64,000 bases of DNA from Otis tarda (taxonomy: Eukaryota; Chordata; Aves; Otidiformes; Otididae), in contig JAPMTP010000073.1 of assembly GCA_026413225.1 (NCBI GenBank), forward strand, positions 124,001 to 188,000, in the 5' to 3' direction. This document shows, piece by piece, positions 60,001 to 64,000 of the stretch. Under the pieces are notes generated by a model, which was given only the letters and a program-made list of their open reading frames with translations, was not told the origin of the DNA and did no database searches. The position numbers were made by a program, and so were the translations under genes. Numbering within the stretch: the first letter of the stretch is position 1; the number at the start of each line of letters is the position of its first letter.

Positions 60001-63000
60001 CACGTGGGCGCCCCCTGAAAAGAAACCCCGAAAAATCACGAACGCTGGACGATAGCTCCCACACCAAAAGTGCCAGCCACTCAAGCTCTTGCTGCTCCTC
60101 AGCGCCCATTGGCAGCGCATCTACAGCACCACAGACACTGGGGAACCGGGCTTTCCCTGAGGAGCAGGGCTTCGACGTTTGCCACCAGCTGCACGTGGGC
60201 GCCCCCTGAAACAAAACCCCGAAAAATCATGAACATCGGATGATTGCTCCAACACCAAAAGTGCCAGCCACTCAAGCTCTTGCTGGTCCTCAGCAGCCAT
60301 TGGGAGCGCATCTACAATACCGCAGACATTGGGGCTCCAAGCTTTCCCTGAGGAGCAGGGCTTCGACACTTGCCACCAGCTGCACGTGGGCGCCTCCTGA
60401 AAAAAAACCTGGAGAAATCACGAAAGTCGGACGATTGCTCCCACACCAAAAGTGCCAGCCACTCAAGATCTTGTTGCTCCCTAGTGCCCATTGGCCGCGT
60501 ATCTACAGCACCACAGATATTGGGGCTCCGGGCTTTCCCTGAGGAGCAGGGCTTCGATGTTTGCCACCAGCTTCACGTGGGAGCACCCTGAAAAAAAACT
60601 TGGAGAAATCACGAAATCACGGACGATTGCTTGCACACCAAAAGGGCGAGCCACTCAAGCCCTTGCTGCTCCTCAGCGGCCATTGGCAGCGCATCTACAG
60701 CACCACAGACATTGGGGCTCCGGGCTTTCCCTGAGGAGCAGGACTTCAACGTTTGCCACAAGCTGCAAGTGGGCGCCCCGTGAAAAAAACAAAGAAAAAT
60801 CAAGAACGTCTGAAAATTGCTCCCACACAAAAAGTGCCAGCCACTCAAGCCCTTGCTGCTCCTCAGCGGCCATTGGCACCGCATCTACAGCACGACAGAC
60901 ATTGGGGCTCCAGGTTTTAACTGAGGAGCAGGGCTTCGAATTTTGCCACCAATTGCACGTGGGCGCCCCCTGAAAAAAAACCACAAAAAATCACCAACGT
61001 CGGACGATTGCTCCCACACCAAAAGTGCCAGCCACTCAAGCCCTTGCAGCTCCTCAGCGGCCATTGGCACCGCATCTACAGCACCACAGACATTGGGGCT
61101 CCGGGCTTTCCCTCAGGAGCAGGGCTTCGACGTTTGCCACCAGCTGCACGTGGGCGCCCCCTGATAAAAAACCCCAAAAATTCAACAATGCCGGACGATT
61201 GCTCCCACACCAAAAGGGCCAGCCACTCAAGCTCTTGCTGCTTCTCAGCGGCCATTGGCAGTGCAGCTACAGCACCACAGACACTGGGGCTCCGGGCTTT
61301 CCCTGAGGAGCAGGGCTTCGACGTTTGCCACCAGCTGCACGTGGGCGCCCCTGGAAAAAAACCCCGAAAAATCACGAAAGTCGGACGATTGCTGCCACAC
61401 CAAAAGTGCCAGCCACTCAAGCCCTTGCTGCTCCTCAGCGCCCATTGGCAGCGCATCTACAGCACCACAGACATTGGGGCTCCAGGTTTACCCTGAGGAG
61501 CAGGGCTTCGACGTTTGCCACCAGCTGCACGTGGGCGCCCCCGGAAAAAAATACCCGAAAAATCACGAACGTCGGACGATTGCTCCCACACCAAAAGTGC
61601 CAGCCACTCAAGCCCTTGCTGCTCCTCAGCGGCCATTGGCAGCGCATCTACAGCACCACAGACATTGGGGCTCCGGGCTTTCCCTGAGGAGCAGGGCTTC
61701 GACGTTTGCCACCAGCTGCACGTGGGTGCCCCCTGAAAAAAAACCCCGAAAAATCACGAACGTCGGACAATTGCTCCCACAACAAAAGTGCCAGCCACTC
61801 AAGAACTTGCTGCTCCTCAGCGGCCATTGGCAGCGCATCTACAGCACCACAGACATTGGGGCTCCAAGCTTTCCCTCAGGAGCAGGGCTTCGACACTTGC
61901 CACCAGCTGCACGTGGGCGCCCCTCATGAAAAAAAACCTGGAGAAATCACGAACGTCGGACGATTGCTTGCACACCAAAAGAGCGAGCTACTCAAGCTCT
62001 TGCAGCTCCTCAGCGGCCATTGGCAGCGCATCTACAGCACCACAGACATTGGGGCTCAGGGCTTTCCCTGAGGAGCAGGACTTCAACGTTTGCCACATGC
62101 TGCAAGTGGGCGCCCCGTGAAAAAAACCCCGAAAAATCACGAATGTCTGAAAATTGCTCCCACACAAAAAGTGCCAGCCACTCAAGCCCTTGCTGCTCCT
62201 CAGCGGCCATTGGCACCGCATCTACAGCACCACAGACATTGGGGCTCCAGGTTTTAACTGAGGAGCAGGGCTTCGAATTTTGCCACCAGCTGCATGTTGA
62301 CGCCCCTCTGAAAAAAAACCACAATAAATCACCAACGTCGGACGATTGCTCCCACACCAAAAGTGCCAGCCACTCAAGCCCTTGCTGCTCCTCAGCGGCC
62401 ATAGGCAGCGCATCTACAGCACCACAGACATTGGGGCTCCAGGTTTTAACTGAGGAGCAGGGCTTCGATGTTTGCCACCAGCTGCACGTGGGCGCCCCCT
62501 GAAAATAATCCGTGAAAAATCACGAATGTCGGACGATTGCTCCCACACCAAAAGTGCCAGCCACTCAAGATCTTGCTGCTCCTCAGCGGCCATAGGCAGC
62601 GCATCTACAGCACCACAGACATTGGGGCTCCGGGCTTTCCCTGAGGAGAAGGGCTTCGACGTTTGCCACCAGCTGCACCTGGGCGCCCCGTGAAAAAAAA
62701 ACCCGAAAAATTCACCAACGTCGGACGATTGCTCCCAGACCAAAAGTGCCAGCCACTCAAGCTCTTGCTGCTCCTCAGCGGCCATTGGCAAGGTGCATCT
62801 ACAGCACCACAGACACTGGGGCTCCGGGCTTTCCCTGAGGAGCAGGGCTTCGACGTTTGCCACCAGCTGCACGTGGGCGCCCCTGGAAAAAAAACCCCGA
62901 AAAATCACAAACGTCGGACGATTGCTCCCACACCAAAAGTGCCAGCCACTCAAGCCCTTGCTGCTCCTCAGCGGCCATTGGCAGCGCATCTACAGCACCA

Positions 63001-64000
63001 CAGACATTGGGGCTCCGGGCTTTCCCTGAGGAGCAGGGCTTCGACGTTGGCCACCAGCTGCACGTGGGCGCCCCCTAAAAAAAACACCCGAAAAATCACG
63101 AACTCTCTGACGATTGCTCCCACACCAAAAGTGCCAGCCACTCAAACTCCTGCTGCTCCTCAGCGGCCATTGGCAGCGCATCTACAGCACCGGAGACACT
63201 GCTGCTCCGGGCTTTCACTGAGGAGCAGGGCTTCGACGTTTGTCACCAGCTGCACGTGGGCGCCACCTGAAAACAAACCCCGAAATATCACGAAAGTCGG
63301 ACGATTGCTCCCACACCAAAAGTGCCAGCCACTCAAGCTCTTGCTGGTCCTCAGCGGCCATTGGCAGCGCATCTACAGCACAACAGACACTGGGGCTCCG
63401 GGCTTTCCCTGAGGAGCAGGGCTTCGACGTTTGCCACCAGCTGCACGTGGGCGACCCATGAAAAGAAATCCCGAAAAATCACCATCGTCGGACGATTGCT
63501 CCCACACCAAAAGTGCCAGCCACTCAAGCTCTTGCTGCTCCTCAGCGGCCATTGGAAGCTCATCTACAGCACCACAGACATTGGGGCTCCGGGCTTTCCC
63601 TGAGGAGCAGGGCTTCGATGTGTGCCACCAGCTGCAGCTGGGCGCCCCCTGAACAGGAAGCCCAAAAATCGTGAACGTCGGACGATTGCTCCCACACCAA
63701 AAGTGCCAGCCACTCAAGCTCTTGCTGCTCCTCAGCGCCCATTGGCAGCGCATCTACAGCAGCACAGACATTGGGGCTCCGGGCTTTCCCTGAGGAGCAG
63801 GGCTAGACGTTTGCCACCAGCTGCACGTGGGAGCCCCCTGAAAAGAAACCCCGAAAAATGATGAACGTCGGACGATTGCTCCCACAACAAAAGGGCAAGC
63901 CACGCACGCTCTTGCTGCTCCTCAGCGGCCATTGCCAGAACATCTACAGCAGCACAGACATTGGGGCTCCGGGCTTTCCCTGAGGAGCAGGGCTTCGACG
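57001..64000 (+). repeat. Right part of the array, running off the window
   Basis: About 37 units. Pieces of earlier blocks return: a partial copy of the 6-unit repeat at about 59,530-60,240, a copy of 27,43x-28,25x at 60,240-61,06x (offset 32,810), ATTCAACAATGCCGG at about 61,185, the CTCATGAAAAAAAACC unit at about 61,925 and CTCTCTGACGATTG at 63,103. No array end, gene or foreign element is reached. Confidence 0.83.

Larger units (their letters stand above)
5999..64000 (+). repeat. 190-191 bp tandem satellite array, about 300 units
   Basis: From the end of the LTR to the window edge the sequence is one tandem repeat with no foreign insert that I can see. A representative unit is 38,470-38,660 (191 bp): 66 C and 47 G (59% GC), 12 CpG counting the joint, one GGCC, one CAGCTGCACGTG, and A-tracts around CCCCG at the joint. 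(64,000 - 6,267)/191 gives about 302 units. Monomers differ by point changes, A-tract length and small deletions. All units from about 6,267 on have the same orientation. Unit length equals a typical nucleosome repeat, as in many centromeric or pericentromeric satellites. That location is an inference. The array continues beyond the window. Confidence 0.97.

Noticed and set aside
8561-64000. CRISPR-like array (regular repeats)
   Set aside because: There are no unique spacers. The whole 191 bp repeats, and the window carries a vertebrate-type retrovirus, so this is a eukaryotic satellite.

Overview
The window looks like nuclear DNA of a bird. It is heterochromatic and has no host gene that I can support. 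The bird call rests on two things. The retroviral pol is gammaretrovirus (ERV1)-like, and the non-coding block at about 4,390-5,385 resembles, from memory, LTR-type repeats common in avian genomes. No species can be named from sequence alone. The satellite period (190-191 bp) and its one GGCC (HaeIII) site per unit recall a 190-bp HaeIII centromeric satellite described in ducks. That is a hypothesis from memory and has not been checked.

Region 1 (1-5,998) is the 3' four-fifths of an endogenous retrovirus in + orientation; its 5' LTR and most of gag lie left of the window. Visible parts, in order: the end of capsid/start of nucleocapsid (3-188), a frame change, a degenerate zinc knuckle, aspartic protease and reverse transcriptase (214-2277), RNase H split by an in-frame TAG (to 2871), integrase in another frame after a TGA and a G-run (2909-3937), a short env start (to 4389), an unrelated avian LTR-like block that occupies the place of the rest of env (about 4,390-5,385), and a 3' LTR (about 5,557-5,998) with TATA box and AATAAA. 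Catalytic residues of protease, RT, RNase H and integrase are all present, yet the copy is broken at four or more places and cannot encode a complete virus.

Region 2 (5,999-64,000) is a single uninterrupted tandem satellite of about 300 units of 190-191 bp that runs off the right edge. The first ~270 bp next to the retrovirus is in the opposite orientation, with a short palindrome at the switch (about 6,253-6,280). From 6,267 to about 8,560 the units belong to a diverged edge subfamily. From there on they belong to one main subfamily (about 59% GC, 12 CpG per unit, an adjacent CAGCTG-CACGTG E-box pair, A-tracts at the unit joint).

Inside the main array there is a second level of order: blocks of many units copied at distances of 1,138 bp (6 units), about 3.43 kb (18 units), 4,573 bp (24 units), about 15.4, 19.7, 24.2-25.0 and 32.8 kb. 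Around 37-45 kb units are closest to consensus. Some patches (about 12.94-13.57 kb, 47.0-47.7 kb, 49.5-50.4 kb, 53.15 kb) contain units that look like superpositions of two unit types. They may be assembly or consensus errors and should be checked before any evolutionary reading. The many open frames over the array arise because the unit has few stops and a length of 2 modulo 3. I do not regard any as a gene. The most interesting content is the architecture of the satellite and its junction with the retrovirus, not a new protein system.
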